A stretch of DNA of 64,000 nt, from the NCBI GenBank assembly GCA_021399435.1, contig JAJTUP010000028.1, forward strand, positions 434,001 through 498,000. The letters run 5' to 3'. A program made the position numbers and the translations under genes. This DNA is from Diaporthe sp. PMI_573 (Eukaryota > Ascomycota > Sordariomycetes > Diaporthales > Diaporthaceae). The notes below the pieces were generated by a model that was given only the letters and a program-made list of their open reading frames with translations, did not search any database and was not told where the DNA came from. Positions 21,225-34,045 of this stretch are shown here, piece by piece (positions within the stretch are counted from its first letter, which is position 1; each line of letters starts with the position of its first letter).

Positions 21225-24200
21225 CGGTGAAAGATAACATATGGACACCTTGTAAAATAAAATAATTAATAGAAGTAGTCAATGAGACTAGAATAATCGG
21301 ATCTGCCTGACCAATGGCAGTGTGCAGGTGACTTTGGTGAGATTAGTGTCTTCGCCCCTGCATATCAAACGTGAACTCTGTGATTCTCCGTCTCGTCTCA
21401 TGACATATGTTAAGTCGGTCTCTTGCATATCGTCGAACCTACTGAAGTCTGACGGATAACTCCGTTAAAGAATCTCCATTGCCGGATTCATTTATCTTTC
21501 TCCACAGGTGGCGACATGTCTCGCCCTAATCCCACGCATCCGTTGACTGACCCATCGTAGTCCCACGGTATGAAAGTCGAGTCCGTGGTCGCATATCTTC
21601 GGCACAGGTAGATAAATAACACATTTTGAAGCCACTGACTCGAGAGTTATATGACTGGAAATTCTGTATACCACAGAAAATGAGGCTGTCGAAACTAATC
21701 CCGACCAACCTTATTCCCAAATTGCCCTAGTTTAGTCCCTGGCATTCCGCGTGCCTCTCAGCTTGCATGTGTGCCCAAACCAAGCAGACAATGTCCAATC
21801 AAAGACGCTGCCCTGATGATGATCAGACACACAAGGTAATATCGTGCCTGTTCCATCGTGGTGCCGAGTCTTTAGCGATGGCAGGACAAAATCGGAACTT
21901 GGGAGAAACGTTCCGGCCAAATAATAACCAGGTACTCAATCAATTCGTCGGGCTCACAAGACCGGCGACTACACTGGGGACAGTCAGTCGAAGGACGTGG
22001 GGTCCTCCCATTCTGCAGATATCGTCGTATCCCGTCCAATAGCGACTAGCCTCTGGTCAAAGGGTGACAATGTGCAATGGAGGGAGGAGCTTGCGAGCTA
22101 TCACGGCGCTAGCAGACACCATTCTGGCCCCTTGTGGAGTGGTAGGCGTGGCCTATTTGATGAGCCGAGAACTGCTCATTAGCAGACCGGTGTCTGTAAG
22201 GTGTCTTCATTCTTGAGTATGGCAGACTTGGACGAAAGATAAGAGCACCTTGGCCCTGCAACGTGGCTTCAGATGTGTTGGTCATCTTGGCAGTCAAGAC
22301 CTAGATTCCAATGATCACACTGGGACAAGGTTTTCGCAACTCGCGATTAGTCAACTCAAAGATGTGCAGTATAATATGTGGAAAAGAGTCTCCATCATCA
22401 TGCACGAAATCTCTTCGTAATCTAGACTGGTCGAACACGTCCTGCGCACCGACGAATTGTCGCCGGAATGTGGACTGCGCCATGGTATGAGCAAACCTTT
22501 GCGCCTTCTCAAACCCCTTTCTGACAAATGGAACATCTGACTTGGCTGACGGGGTAACCACCTTGACACGTCAAACACTGTCACAACCGCATAGCTACGT
22601 AGGCAGGTCCGTCAAGATGTCAAATCAGACAAGCTCCCGCAGCCCGAACTCGAGACAAAACGTGCTAGCCAGCCATGGGCGACGTAAACGCAAAACCAAA
22701 CCGTACCAGCCATTTGGAGCGCGACAGCTCATTGCCCCAGACCCGGAAGCCGGGTGCGCGAGGTCCGTCCGGCCCGTATACTGCGCCTCAAGATGTCAAC
22801 CCATCGATGCGGTCTGACTGGGTGCCTTCGTCTCCACATATCGGGAGGTATATTTGCGGATCCTATGACCCGCCCAAAAGAGCCGCGAATATGAAGGGAC
22901 CCATCCACACAAGACCCTTCCTGTTGCACGATATCAGAACACTCGTGCCTGACTCCACTCCTCTTTCATATTTTGGCGTGGAATGACGGGCGATCATTCT
23001 AAGTGATCTGCAACTCTATACGCTCGTCCTGCCGGGAGTCCTGGTCGGGCCCAGTGCTCGGGGCGATCTCCCATATTGTCTCAATTTACCTGGGATCGAT
23101 CACGGACCGACGTCAGATGAACATGTTAAAAACTCGCCCCATCGATATACGTCAGTCCGAAGGCAGCCGCAGCCATTTCTAGCCTTTTAGCCACGTACAC
23201 CGTCATGATGCAGGTCTTGGGTAACATTCATTTCTGCAAGATTTGCATATAATATGGGTCCCTCTCGAAGCAAAATGTTACCGGTGAGATCCGCCATAGG
23301 TGGGCAGCCATGGCTTCCGCTAGTCAGCATTTTCCTTAACTCCCATCGGCATCGTCAAGATCCCAACTAGCGTGGCCTTGATTCCGCGAGAGCCCCCCGG
23401 GTGCCATTTGGTGTACTACGGGATGCTTTAATGGCTCGGAACATCCCGCCCTGTAGCGTAAGGGTTCCCTTCTCGCCCATCATGATTTAGAGTATGTGGG
23501 GTTTGCCATGCCCCCTGTGCTGTAGGCAGGTCTGTTGTACATGATGCGCCTGAACCGGCTGCTTCATGCAGGACCACAACATGTCGTGATAACTAACTTG
23601 CGAACCATACAAACGTTTGATTTCCCGATTGCTGCCAAGATGGTGCTTCCCCACTCCATTCTTTTGGGCATTGCTTGCAGACAATGCTTAGTGAGATTTC
23701 AAGTCGGCGCTTAGGCCCCTTGGCTGAATCAGGGGGCTCGGCCGTTTGAGTGAGAAGCTTGTTTTGCCTGGTCCGATCTCCGTCCGTGTCTCGCTGGGGG
23801 CCTGAAAGTGTCACTTGGGTCTTCCGTCCTAGGTGCTTTGGCCATCTCGACTCCCGGTGATCGGTCCAATCAAGAGAGATCGCTATTGGAAGAATATCGG
23901 ACAAGACAAGAGTCGCGGCGTCTGAAGAGTCTCATCTTCTATGGATAGAGAATTTCCCGAAGACCTAACTTAACTGTCACTAGGTCGACGCCACAATGGG
24001 ACCGTGTGCTGTCAACCCAACATCAACATCGCGGTGGGGCCCGATGCTGCACTGCAGTCTGCAGCACATGGCTTGACACACCTGGCTGGGCAGTTCGACG
24101 GAAGAGCAGATTTGAGGCAGAGATGGCGCCGACAGAAACCGCCAGGCATGTCCAACCACCTCCCCTGGCGTACTGTTTCGGTTCTGGCACGGTTTCGCCT

Positions 24201-24549
24201 AGACTTGGCTGTGCGGGTTGTGGTGGTCTCCTGTCAGCCCAAAGTGCCGCGGGGAATTCAGCTCGTCGATCTCCCTGGCAGGAGACAAAACAAAACCGAT
24301 TTGTGTAATTCTTTCGGCAGCATAATACCCGAGACCAAGCACTTCTGCAAAGACTACTTCCAGCTGCTGCATGAAACGGCGTTTCTTCACCTTCATATTT
24401 GACTAATACCACCGGCTAACATCATCATTCCTACAAACGAAACCTTTACCGGATCTACGGCGACAGCGTTGCTGGATATTTTCTCACATGGCTGTGCCGT
24501 CGTCATATACGCTCAATACCCAACGGTGACAAGCCCAGCTTCAGCGAGG
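21225..24549. other. About 3.3 kb with no recognisable gene
   Basis: Only short or compositionally random ORFs on both strands, including 24004-24402. The last 150 bp before 24550 presumably hold the promoter and leader of the next gene; no clear TATA box was seen. Confidence 0.5.
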
Positions 24550-26533
24550 ATGGCTGTGGGGTCATTACGACGAGGCCGTGGCTTTCACAAGAGACGCCTC
24601 AGGCCAAATGTTGCTCGGGCTGAATTGGCAGAGGCAGCGAAGACGGCCGTGAAGGATACTGTAGAGCCTCCATTGGTGCGCCGGCAGGGAAAAGGCAAGG
24701 GAGGAGACGGTAAAGGAGGTAAGTGGTCGAGATTTGAATTTCCATTCAGGACAAGCAGGAGGAATAACATTGGTGTAAGGTGGCAAAGGCAAAGGCAACG
24801 AGGGCAAGGGAAAAGCTGCTGAGGCTTTGCCCACTACGACTGCGCCGTCGAACTCAATCGTTCTTAACCCGGCCATTCCCGCGCAAGAGACGGTTGTGCC
24901 GCCGCTAAACCCTCCATCAACAGTTGCATCACCTGCGCCGCCGCCGCCTCCGGCAGTGCCGGGTGCGCCATCATCGAGTAGTGTCATGACCTCGACGGCG
25001 GTGACCTCGGTGCAGACAACCCAGACCAGCATACAGACCCAAACAACCGTCGTCACGACGGCGCAGACCTCAACCCAAGTATCTACCCAGGTGACGACCA
25101 TCGTGAGTACACAGATAGACACCTCGACCTCCCTGGTCGGTAATCCGATGATGACCCTAACATCCTTCACGATTGCATCTCCTCTCCCGGCATTACAGAC
25201 GAGCCTATCCACAACCGTCTCATCAACGAGCACCCCGTTCGTCGCTAGCACTCCGTATCAAGCTACACCGTCCGGTACCACCACCTCACCTGCTTCGTCC
25301 CGAGCGCCGGCCATCGCTCCCGGAACAATAGCGGGCATCGTGGGTACGCAGCTCCAGCCTATCTTGCTGGATTCCATGATGGAGAATAGGCTGACCATGA
25401 CATAGTTGGGATCCTTTCTTTCTTCTTCATAATCCTGGGAGCAGTGTGCCTCTGCTCCCGGCGCACACGGCGGCGCCTACTGACCCCTGTGACGAGGCGC
25501 TTCACGAACAATGCCTCGCTCAACAGCGGTTCCAGGGGTGTCTACTCGATCGACCGGCGGTCTGCCCGGGCCGGGGACATGCACAAGTCTCTCATGTCCG
25601 AGGCTGAGTCGATGGCCTACACCACCATGAGCCCTCGCGACGTCAAGCCGCCGCCAGTGGCGATGGTAGAGCCGAGCCATGGCCTGTCGCAGAACCCTGT
25701 CTTCATGGGGCAGTATAATACCTCCTCGAGGCCGAACTCGTGGCGGACCTGGCGGCCCAGCGCCACGTTCGCGCAAGGGCTCGACCCACTCCCGGATGAC
25801 CTGCAGCTCCCGCCGCCCCCGCCGCACGCTCTGACGGCGAGGTATTCGGGGTTCCCGCGGGGTTCCGGAGTAAGTACGGGCGGGGACAGTAGCATGCCCG
25901 AGTACGGCGCATGGCCCCCGATGGCATCGAATGCCGACCTTACAGCCCTGACGCCCGGGCCGGGGCAGCAGCAGCAGCAGAACGCCAACCTCGCACCAGG
26001 CTATGTGGTTGCCGCCGGGCCAGGCCGCGTGCAGAGCCGGGACTACTTCCGACAGCAGGAACAGCAGATAGGGCAAGGGTACGAGTCGTACGTGACATAC
26101 TCGGAGACGCCGCTGGCAACGCCAAGGACGCCGATCGTGGTGGAAGGTGAGCAACTGGCCACCAGCCAAGAGGCCTCACCGGTTGACAATTGTGATTACG
26201 ACAGCGGGGAGAGCGGAGACGCCGGAAGAAGGGCAAGAAGCGACGATATCAGGGCCAGCGAGCACCGAGTCAGCGGCAACGACGGAGGAGGGTTCGACGG
26301 AAGGAGAGACGACGGCCAACCCGAGGGCGGCATTCAAGAAGCGCAGCTGGGCCGGGAGGCTGGAGCGGGTGGCGGCCATGGCGGCGGCCCGGAAGGGGTC
26401 GAGGAGGAGCCACCGCGCGAGCAAGGCAAGCAAGGCAAGCAGGCGGAGCAGGACCAGCAGGACGAGCGCCCGGGCGAGCGTGGCGAGCAGGTTTTCGAGG
26501 AAGTCGCGGCGGTCCAAGGACAGCCAGGGCTGA
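24550..26533 (+). CDS. Single-pass membrane protein with Ser/Thr stalk and basic cytoplasmic tail
   Basis: Four exons: 24550-24718, 24780-25343, 25406-26146, 26205-26533, giving 600 residues. Introns are 61, 62 and 58 nt (donors GTAAGT, GTACGC, GTGAGC; acceptors GTAAG, CATAG, GACAG; branch sites AATAAC, GCTGAC, GTTGAC). Exon 1 and the start of exon 2 are Lys/Gly-rich. Exon 2 is a long Ser/Thr/Pro stalk with a P8-like run and repeated TTxVST. Across intron 2 the reading becomes GTIAGIVVGILSFFFIILGAV, a clear membrane helix, followed by CLCSRRTRRR (stop-transfer). The tail has polyproline, Q5 and, after intron 3, a Ser/Arg/Lys-rich end (KKRSWAGRLERVAAMAAARK, SRFSRKSRRSKDSQG). Without splicing intron 3 the frame also stays open to 26808 with an acidic Gly-rich tail. 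I prefer the spliced form for its basic, GC3-rich reading. The topology resembles fungal wall-stress sensors, but no signal peptide is visible. Confidence 0.72.
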
Positions 26534-27016
26534 GGAGGAGCAATATTATGAGTCAGTGGTCCGACTTTCAAGCTCCGCCGTCCCTGGGTGGTGGGGAGGT
26601 GTCAAGGTTATCATTATCATCAGCAGGATTCTCGTGGTCGGAGGCTGCGAGTGAGCCATACACGGCGGCAGTCCCGAGGGACGGCTTCGGGCTGTCCATC
26701 ATCGGCGCGAGGCATGGCTCCAGAAGGTCGGGGGCTCCAGAAGAGGGCCGCCCGGGGCCTTCTGCCCGGCCAGACGGGAAGGGCACTATACAATACAGTA
26801 CTTTATAGCCGCGATGCCGTTTATCTTGCTTGTAAATGAGCTAATTTAGTCTGCCTCCCGGACGTATATGTAAGCATGGCCTAGCGCCCACTTAGATATA
26901 ATTTTCTCAAACAAAGAATCATGGCCTAAGACCTGAGAATCATGTGAGCGTAGCCTAGCGCCACGTAGATATGTTTTTCCCGAACAAATTTTGTTTCGGA
27001 TGACACGTACCGGAAC

Positions 27017-28237
27017 ATGACGCCGGAGCAACGGCGAAAGCTGATGGAAGCCCGACGAGCAGTGAGAGAGGGCTGGCAGCAGAGGGTCGGGCCAGCCCAG
27101 CAGCGACCCAAGCTGCTCACCAATGCAGCGGACCAGGAACCCCAAAGGGACCGTCGCCCTCAGGACAGGGCCCCCGAGGCCCTCCGCCTGCGGCGAAGAT
27201 TTGGTCAAAGGGACAACCAAGGCAACGTCCTGGCTGAGACGATCCAGGCGTTTGACGTCGACAACGGCCAGTTCCAATATGACTCGACTCGTGAGGAGAA
27301 ACTCCTTACCGACGGATACTACCCCGTCGACGACGAACTCCAAGCTGGTGAAAGCAAGGACGACCAGGACGCCCCTGATCAACAAGCCGACGACGGCTAT
27401 GAAGACGAACCGGCCGACTCAGCCGGACACGGCTCGACCGAGGAAACCGGCTACCAGCTGGTAGACGACGTCGACCTATACGTTGTCGAACCCGCCACCA
27501 GCGGCCGGAGTGCGGACTCTGGTCTATACGACGACAAGTACATCTACACAGCTCCAAACCTGGAATGCTACGGCTGCGGAGCCACGCTCTCCTCCCAAAA
27601 ACTATACCGCCAACACCATTCAAGGTGCCGCCCGGTAGGCGAGCGACTGAGCTCCAGGCCCGGCCAATGGGCAGGGCCAGTGCTGCGAATGAGTAACCCA
27701 CCAGAAGTTTCCCCTGTGAAAGGGTGTGGCTATACATACGCCAGAGTTCAGACCCGAGGGTCGGTAGATGGACCCGTATTCACCGCTTGTTACGACACTG
27801 GCGCATCTCGGTGCGCGGTGTCACGGGCATACCTAGGCTACTTCCCAGACGCCACCGTCAATTGGCAAGCAAAAGCCAACATCAGAGGCGTCGGCCACAC
27901 CAAGGCACTAGGGTGGGCCGAATTCAACATTTACCACCAAGGCAACGTCAGCGGCCAGAAGATGGTCCTGGCCGTTCGCCTTGGCGCCTGGGTACTGGAT
28001 CGACTAGATGCTGGTCTCTTGGTCGGCCAGGAATTCATGGTGCCGCACCAAGTGGACGTGTTGAACAGCTCGGGCGAGATCGCGTTCGGATGTTTCGGCG
28101 GCGCCACGGTGGATGCCGCTATCTTTGCCAAGGTTCCTGAAAGGACTCATGTGGTAAGAGCAGCCGCAAACACTATAATTCCGCCGCGATCCCATCGCAT
28201 CGTTCCCGTCTTTACCGGGAACTTGGAAAAACAGTAG
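27017..28237 (+). pseudogene. gypsy gag C-terminal part and aspartic protease
   Basis: The frame opens with a gag tail rich in Asp/Glu/Gln, carries a zinc-binding cluster (CYGCGATLSSQKLYRQHHSR then C) and the retropepsin motif FTACYDTGASRCAVS with the active-site DTGA. It ends at TAG 28235-28237 only because of a frame break: one base less or more at about 28225 (TTGGAAAAACAG) would carry it into the RT frame. The shift is in the -1 direction. A break between protease and RT is not the usual site of programmed frameshifting in this family, so mutation is more likely. Confidence 0.75.
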
Positions 28238-31200
28238 CCTTCTTGTTTAGGCCCGAACAAGAAGGCTGGGTGAACAGCCTAGTGGGCCGACAAACATGCG
28301 GAGTCATGGCGGTAAACCAGTCGCCGTACCCAATACGCATCCGAAGAAACTCTCGCCTCGGAATCCTATCACCATTCGTTTCAGAACACATGAGTCCCAC
28401 CAGCTGGAAGCTGGGAGTACAGGCTGTCGTGGAATCGATGGCCCATCCACCAACGAACAATCTATTGCCCTTCTCTAAGACATTCGACCCGACCAATCTC
28501 TTAAACACTCTGGCCGGTTCGCACGACATCCAAACCAAGGACGGCACAACTGCTCCTCCAGGAGCGGAGCCAGACGCCGAACACCTCGAAACATTGCCTG
28601 AACGCGAGATCTCGGAGTTCCGCGAACACTTAAGACCAGACGGCAAACTAGGCATCTCCAAGTCAAAGGACCTACCGGAGACGAAATTGCCGAACGGAGT
28701 CCACGTGTACAACGGCTCGCTCCAGTTCCTCGATAACGCCGGGAAACTAGTAGAGGAATTTCGAGATATCTTCGAAGACAATGGACCGATCGACATCCCA
28801 GAAGACCACCAGATGAGAATACCACTGGTAGAAGGATGGCAGAACCACAAAATTGGTAAAAGACCATACTACTCCAGCGAAGAAGACCGGAAACTCATCG
28901 ATGAACTCATGGACGGCCTTCACGCAAAAGGTAGAGCTGAGTGGGTTAACACGGCCACCCCATTTGGCTCGCCCATCTTCGTGGTTTGGAGGACAGTACA
29001 CGGTCAGCGTAAAGGCAGAATTGTGGTAGATCTTAGGGCGCTCAACAAGGTTACTGTGCCCGACGCATACCCACTGCCTCTTCAATCCGAGGTCATTCGG
29101 AAGATACGAGGCAAGGCCTACCTCTCGGTAGTAGACGCCAGCTTGTTCTTCTATCAATTCATGGTCTATCCTCCGCACCAGGATCGATTCACCGTGGTGA
29201 GCCACCGCGGGCAAGAACGGTTCAAGGTAGCCATCATGGGTTTCCGCAATTCGCCGGCGCATGTACAGCGTTACATGGATCACCTGCTGCGACCGCACCG
29301 CGCCTTCGCAACAGCGTTCATCGACGACATGATCGTATTTTCGGACTCCGCTGCCGAGCACATCCGTCACCTACGCACCGTCTTCAAACTCTTCCAAGAC
29401 AAAAACATTTCCCTGTCTTCTAAGAAATCCTTCCTTGGCTACCCCTCCGTGGAACTACTCGGATTCCGCGTCGACGGACTCGGCCTATACAACACATCAG
29501 ACCGCATCAAAACCATCCGCGAACTTCGGTTCCCGGCTACACTCCAACAATTGGAAAAGTTCATCGGTCTGACCGGATATCTCAGACACCTAATACCCCG
29601 GTATAGTCAACGGGTAAACCCGCTCCAGCGCCGAAAGACAGCGATGTTGTCCGTAGCTCGCACCGACGGAAAATTGCCTAAGGGCAGCTCACGAAAACAG
29701 TACACCCGACGGGCGGACTTCACGCCAACGAAGGAGGAACTGAATGCCTTCACCGACCTGCAGGCCGCCCTAACAGGACCGAACGCATTGTTTCACCAAG
29801 ACCCCCGACCGCCCGCTATTCATCCAGCTGGATGCCTCCAAGGAGGTCGGCTTCTCAGGAATATGCTTCCAGCTCGCCGACGGACAGACCTGGGACGGCA
29901 AGTCGCCTATCCCACGCGCATGGATACGCCCCGTCCTATATCTCAGCAAGACACTCAACACCGCGGAAAGGAAATATTGGCCAACAGAATTGGAAGTGGC
30001 ATGTCTTGTCTGGCTCGTCCGCAAGCTCCGTACAATCATCGGATCCAACCGGGTACAACCGGTCCACATCCTCACCGACCACGCCCCAACAGTCGGGATC
30101 GTCAACCAAACCTCCATGGAGACCGTGGACAAGACCAAAATGAACCTCAAATTGGTGCTGGCCTCCGAATACCTTAGCCAGCACCAACTTGACGTCCATC
30201 ACATCCCCGGCACTACGAAAACCATCGCCGACGCCCTGTCCCGCCTCCCGACTTACCAACAGCCAGTCGAAGATGAGGGAGTCCTGGACAACCTTCTTGA
30301 ATTCGCCATACATTCAATGTCTGAAACCAAAATCGATCCGGATTTCAAGGAACAACTACTCGCTGCCTACTCAGAACACAAGCGGTGGTCTCAGATCATC
30401 CAACAACTGCAACAATCCGACTCAGAGGCCAAGCTCCCGTTCACCCTGGACGGACGTGGTCTCTTGTACTTAAGGGAATTCACCGGGAAGCACCGACTTT
30501 GTATACCGTCCCCAGTCGCTGACACACTGATCGCCGAGGCACACGACTCCAAACACCACTTTGGGGTAGACCGGGTCTACCATGACCTCACCGACCTCTA
30601 CGTGATCAAGAACTGCAAGCGCAAAATCGCCCACTACATAGACAATTGCCCCGTGTGCTCGGTGAACCGCAACGACAATCAAAAACCCCTAGGCGAGATG
30701 CAACCCATACTCTCACCACCAACACCGTTCCATACAATATCTATTGACTTCGTCACAAGCCTGCCCGATGTACCCGCTGCGCTCACCCCGTGGCAACTGC
30801 CACGGGCGCCCTTCTTCGACGCCTTCATGTCTGTGACGGACAAATACAGCAAAGCGTCCCTTATCATACCGGGCAACTCAATATACACAGCCACCGATTG
30901 GGCCACCATCATGCTTCGAACCCTCTACCTCTCCAACTGGGGAATTCCTAAGCGAATCATCTCGGATAGGGACCGGAAATTCATGTCCGAATTCTGGCAA
31001 GGCCTTTGGCAGCACCTCCAGACCAAGCTCCTGTTCTCCACGGCTTGGCATCCACAAACCGACGGGCAATCAGAGGTTAAGAATAGGACAGTCGAAATTG
31101 CCATACGTATGTGGGCAACCACAAACCCCGACAGCGAGTGGACTGACATTATACCGTCCCTGCAATTCAACCTCAACAACGCGTATAATCGGGCTACCAA

Positions 31201-31630
31201 ATGCACGGCGAACCAACTGCTATACGGATTCAACCCGTCCCAGCTAAGCTCGCTGGCGGACGAATGCCCACCATTGCTCCGCGAGATGTACCAGGAGGAA
31301 GCCCAAATTGCTATCGCCGAGGCCCAGATGGCAGCCAAAATGCAATACGACCATAAACACCGGCGAAAACAGTTCCATCCGGGGGACTGGGTGTACATAT
31401 CCTTAGGCAAAGGGTATAACCTACCAGGGCACCCTCCGCGAAAATTCTCCCAGCAGCGGATGGGACCAGTCCAAGTACAGGAGAAGGTGGGCGTACTAGC
31501 ATACAAACTGCGGCTCCCACCACACATCAACGCTCACGACGTGGTTTCCGTGACGCAGTTGTCACCAGCACAGCCTCCAGCCTCGGACCCATACCACCGA
31601 GACCCCCCTTGTGTAGCAAATAGGTGGTAA
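28238..31630 (+). pseudogene. gypsy pol: RT, RNase H, integrase
   Basis: RT (frame 1, to about 29810): RIVVDLRALNKVTVPDAYPL, YLSVVDASLFFYQF, FKVAIMGFRNSPAH, and the catalytic FIDDMIVFS. Then a second frame break in a run of five C at about 29805-29809; frame 2 continues to 31630. RNase H: FIQLDASKEVGFSG and WPTELEVACLVW. Integrase: an HHCC zinc end (HDSKHHFGVD ... CPVC), the first Asp in SIDFVTSL, the second in IISDRDRKF, and Glu in AWHPQTDGQSEVKNRTVE, plus a GPY/F-type module (FSQQRMGPVQV). No chromodomain follows. Removing one C would restore one frame, so a sequencing error in the homopolymer cannot be excluded. Confidence 0.82.
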
Positions 31631-31640
31631 ATTTGAATTC

Positions 31641-33646
31641 GAGCACATGGGGCCACATGTGTTTAGTCAGGAAACGGTGTATAATAAAAGAATTGATTGG
31701 ATACTTGTTATACGTCGACGACGTCACTTTGTAGATTGTGAATCAGTTGATGTTAGGTTGATTTCCGTAATTCCAAGGGCTTTGATGCTCCTCTAGAAGG
31801 CACGCTTCTTGTCCTCTTCTTTCTCGCCTCATACTGTACAATCAGTCCAAAATTGACGCTCCCGCAAAACCGGCAATTATGGCACCACAACCTGATCCTG
31901 CAAAGCGTATTCTAATTTAATCTTTCCTATCCACATGGTTACCCTTCAGGACGACTGTTGTAATCACTTAATCATCCTCACGCAAAGCACTCAGTCTATC
32001 GTGGCTTAATCGTCGGTTGCGTCGACATGCGGGTCGGCTTCCGTATTTATTGATCGCTCGGTCAGCAAGAGAGTTGGCGAGCTTAGAATAGTGTCACGGC
32101 TAGCGCAAGATGCAGCATGGTAGCTGGGTCTATTGGCACTATCAACGAATATTCTAAGCTAAGGAAACAGGAAGAAATCGCCGGAGCGAAGCTCCCGCGA
32201 TCTCTCGGACCTAAGAACCTGTTGACGCGTCTGCGGGGCTCAGGGTTAGGGCTCTTGTGACGACATGGGGTGTTCCCTGACTGTTGTTGCCGTCACAGTT
32301 TCCAGCAATAAGTACCTACAGACAGACGGCAAGAGTCTACTACAGCCCACATGTGATGTGGTCACGGTGCTTGGGTTCTGAGTCCGGGGCGACAGGCGTG
32401 AGATCGACATTCTCGCTCAGCCTTTCAGGCTATTGTTGCAAAAGACCTCGTCCCTGAGCAATATCGAGGACTATGGTGACAACAACCAGGACCTCCGTCA
32501 TGTTAGACCGTACAACAAAGCAACATGTAAGGGCCTTAGCTCGGTATCTTTCCTTGTTAAATTGTAACATATCCTCGCCCATTACGTCTGTAACCGTAAA
32601 CATCTTTTCAAGCGGAATTTCCAACTCTTTCAAGCATTTGTCCACAAAACCCCTCTCTCCCTCTATTTAGCCCATCTTTTTCATTCACCCTGCCCTCTCG
32701 TCTTTGGCCGTCATGCTATCCTTCCGGCTTTATCCAAGTGGGACTCCTATCCGCCGTATTGGTCTCATTGTATACCAATACCCCATCACCAGCCGGCATG
32801 CTCCTCGTCCCACCCGGGCGGTGACGATCAACAACTGACGGAGTTCGGTAGATTCCACTCCCTCCATTCACGATTAAACCTCATCCCTGTCGCAGTGGCG
32901 CGAGAGAAGGATACAATTCGCACATCGATCAGGTTCGACAGCATGCAGCTCAACACACCCATTGAACGGGCCCTCATCGGCCCGGCATGAGGAACAAGGC
33001 AGTCGTACCTTCAAACCTCGGCTCTAGCATAAGAGACCATGCGTGGCCCGTTCCTCCTTGTTATTTAGTCCTACAAGCACAGGCCTTAGTCGGTCTATCC
33101 CTCCCATAATGAAGTTTCGCGTAGGCAGCGAATAAATCTGTGGCTGCTTGTCTGAACGTATCCATGCTGGAGCGGGCCCAAACGTTGTAATGGCAATATA
33201 CACTACTGATGGTAAGTCTGGCCTCCGGCGCCGGAATACCGTAATAGGGACCCCAGGTAACACGTCATGTGGCCAAGCGTTCTATAAAGAATCAGAGTTA
33301 TGAAACATTAGGATAGTCCAGGCGCTTACTACGAAGTCGCATCCTACATCTCCTTCCCTGTCTTCGCATTTTCTTCCAGGGCTAGGTCAGTTCTGTAACG
33401 GTAAAATACCCAATTACCGCGGCTACTGCGAGCTTGCTCAAATACCCAGGAAGTTAAGCCTAATTATTTGAAAAAGAGATCAGGACGCTTCGTGAAATTG
33501 ATATGCCATGTGCCAACCATCCCAGGTACAGGGTAAAGGATCCATCCTAAGTAAGCCATATTACTATAATAACTAGAGAGTCATCTATGCTATAGACTTG
33601 GCAATATGGCGGTTGGAATGCCCACACTATCCTAGCTATTTGGGCC
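31641..33646. other. About 2 kb non-coding, with dispersed repeat pieces
   Basis: No convincing ORF. The segment 32686-32790 matches 41652-41760 (see repeat entry), and 33362-33520 matches 8525-8625 loosely. Otherwise nothing recognised. Confidence 0.5.
32686..32790 (+). repeat. Dispersed repeat R1b, copy 1 (copy 2 at 41652-41760)
   Basis: CACCCTGCCCTCTCGTCTTT followed by GGCCGTC aligns with CACCCTGCCCTTTCGTCTTT and GGCCGTC at 41652. The match continues through TCCGCCGTATTGGTCTCATT (41652 copy: TCCACCGCATTAGTCTTATT) and ACCAATACCCCA (ACCGATACCCCA). Differences are mostly transitions. Confidence 0.6.
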
Positions 33647-34045
33647 GTGGCAATGCATCTGCCGGAGCACGGAATCATTTCTCTGTCGTTTGCGGCGACC
33701 CGCACATGGAAGGCACACAAATACATCCTCTGTCGCATCGACTACTTCAACAAACCCATGACCAGCGGGTTCAAAAAGCAGCGGCGCCTCCTGGGGGAAA
33801 CTCACGACAGGTCTGCTCTGGACAGATTCATTTACGGGCAGGAAGGGCTTTCTCAGCCACCTCTGGGGGTTGTAGTGACGGCCAGGAACCAGCCGCGGAA
33901 GCGAGAAAACGCCTTATACGGACATATAGACCCGCGAATACACTGGACACGTCCTCACTCTCATGAGTGGTACCGACGAATAGAAGTGAAGATTAAAGCT
34001 TGTGGGGGGTGTAAAGCCAACTTCGCGAAGCAGCAGAACGAATGA
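33647..34045 (+). CDS. 132-codon ORF, unknown
   Basis: Reads like protein in places (ATRTWKAHKYILCRIDYFNK, HIDPRIHWTRPHSHEWYRRI) with a Cys pair CGGC near the end. No family, no splice partners and no conserved start context recognised. It may be a gene remnant. Confidence 0.2.
   Translation: MAMHLPEHGIISLSFAATRTWKAHKYILCRIDYFNKPMTSGFKKQRRLLGETHDRSALDRFIYGQEGLSQPPLGVVVTARNQPRKRENALYGHIDPRIHWTRPHSHEWYRRIEVKIKACGGCKANFAKQQNE

Larger units (their letters stand above)
26990..31640 (+). mobile_element. Ty3/gypsy retrotransposon, internal region only
   Basis: Order gag(3' part)-protease-RT-RNase H-integrase defines Ty3/gypsy. The capsid part of gag, primer-binding site and both LTRs were not found, so the copy is truncated on the left at about 26990 and on the right soon after 31630. 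Apart from two single-base frame breaks (about 28230 and about 29810) the coding sequence has no stops, so it looks fairly young and little touched by RIP, unlike the LINE and Fot1 pieces. Confidence 0.85.

Noticed and set aside
24565..25251. 228-codon minus-strand ORF opposite the membrane-protein gene
   Set aside because: Val/Cys/Trp-rich reading is the antisense of the Ser/Thr stalk; the plus strand has splice-consistent exons.
28225..28237. Programmed -1 frameshift in the gypsy element
   Set aside because: Not chosen as the main reading: it lies between protease and RT rather than gag and pro, no perfect slippery heptamer is in phase, and a second indel downstream shows general decay.
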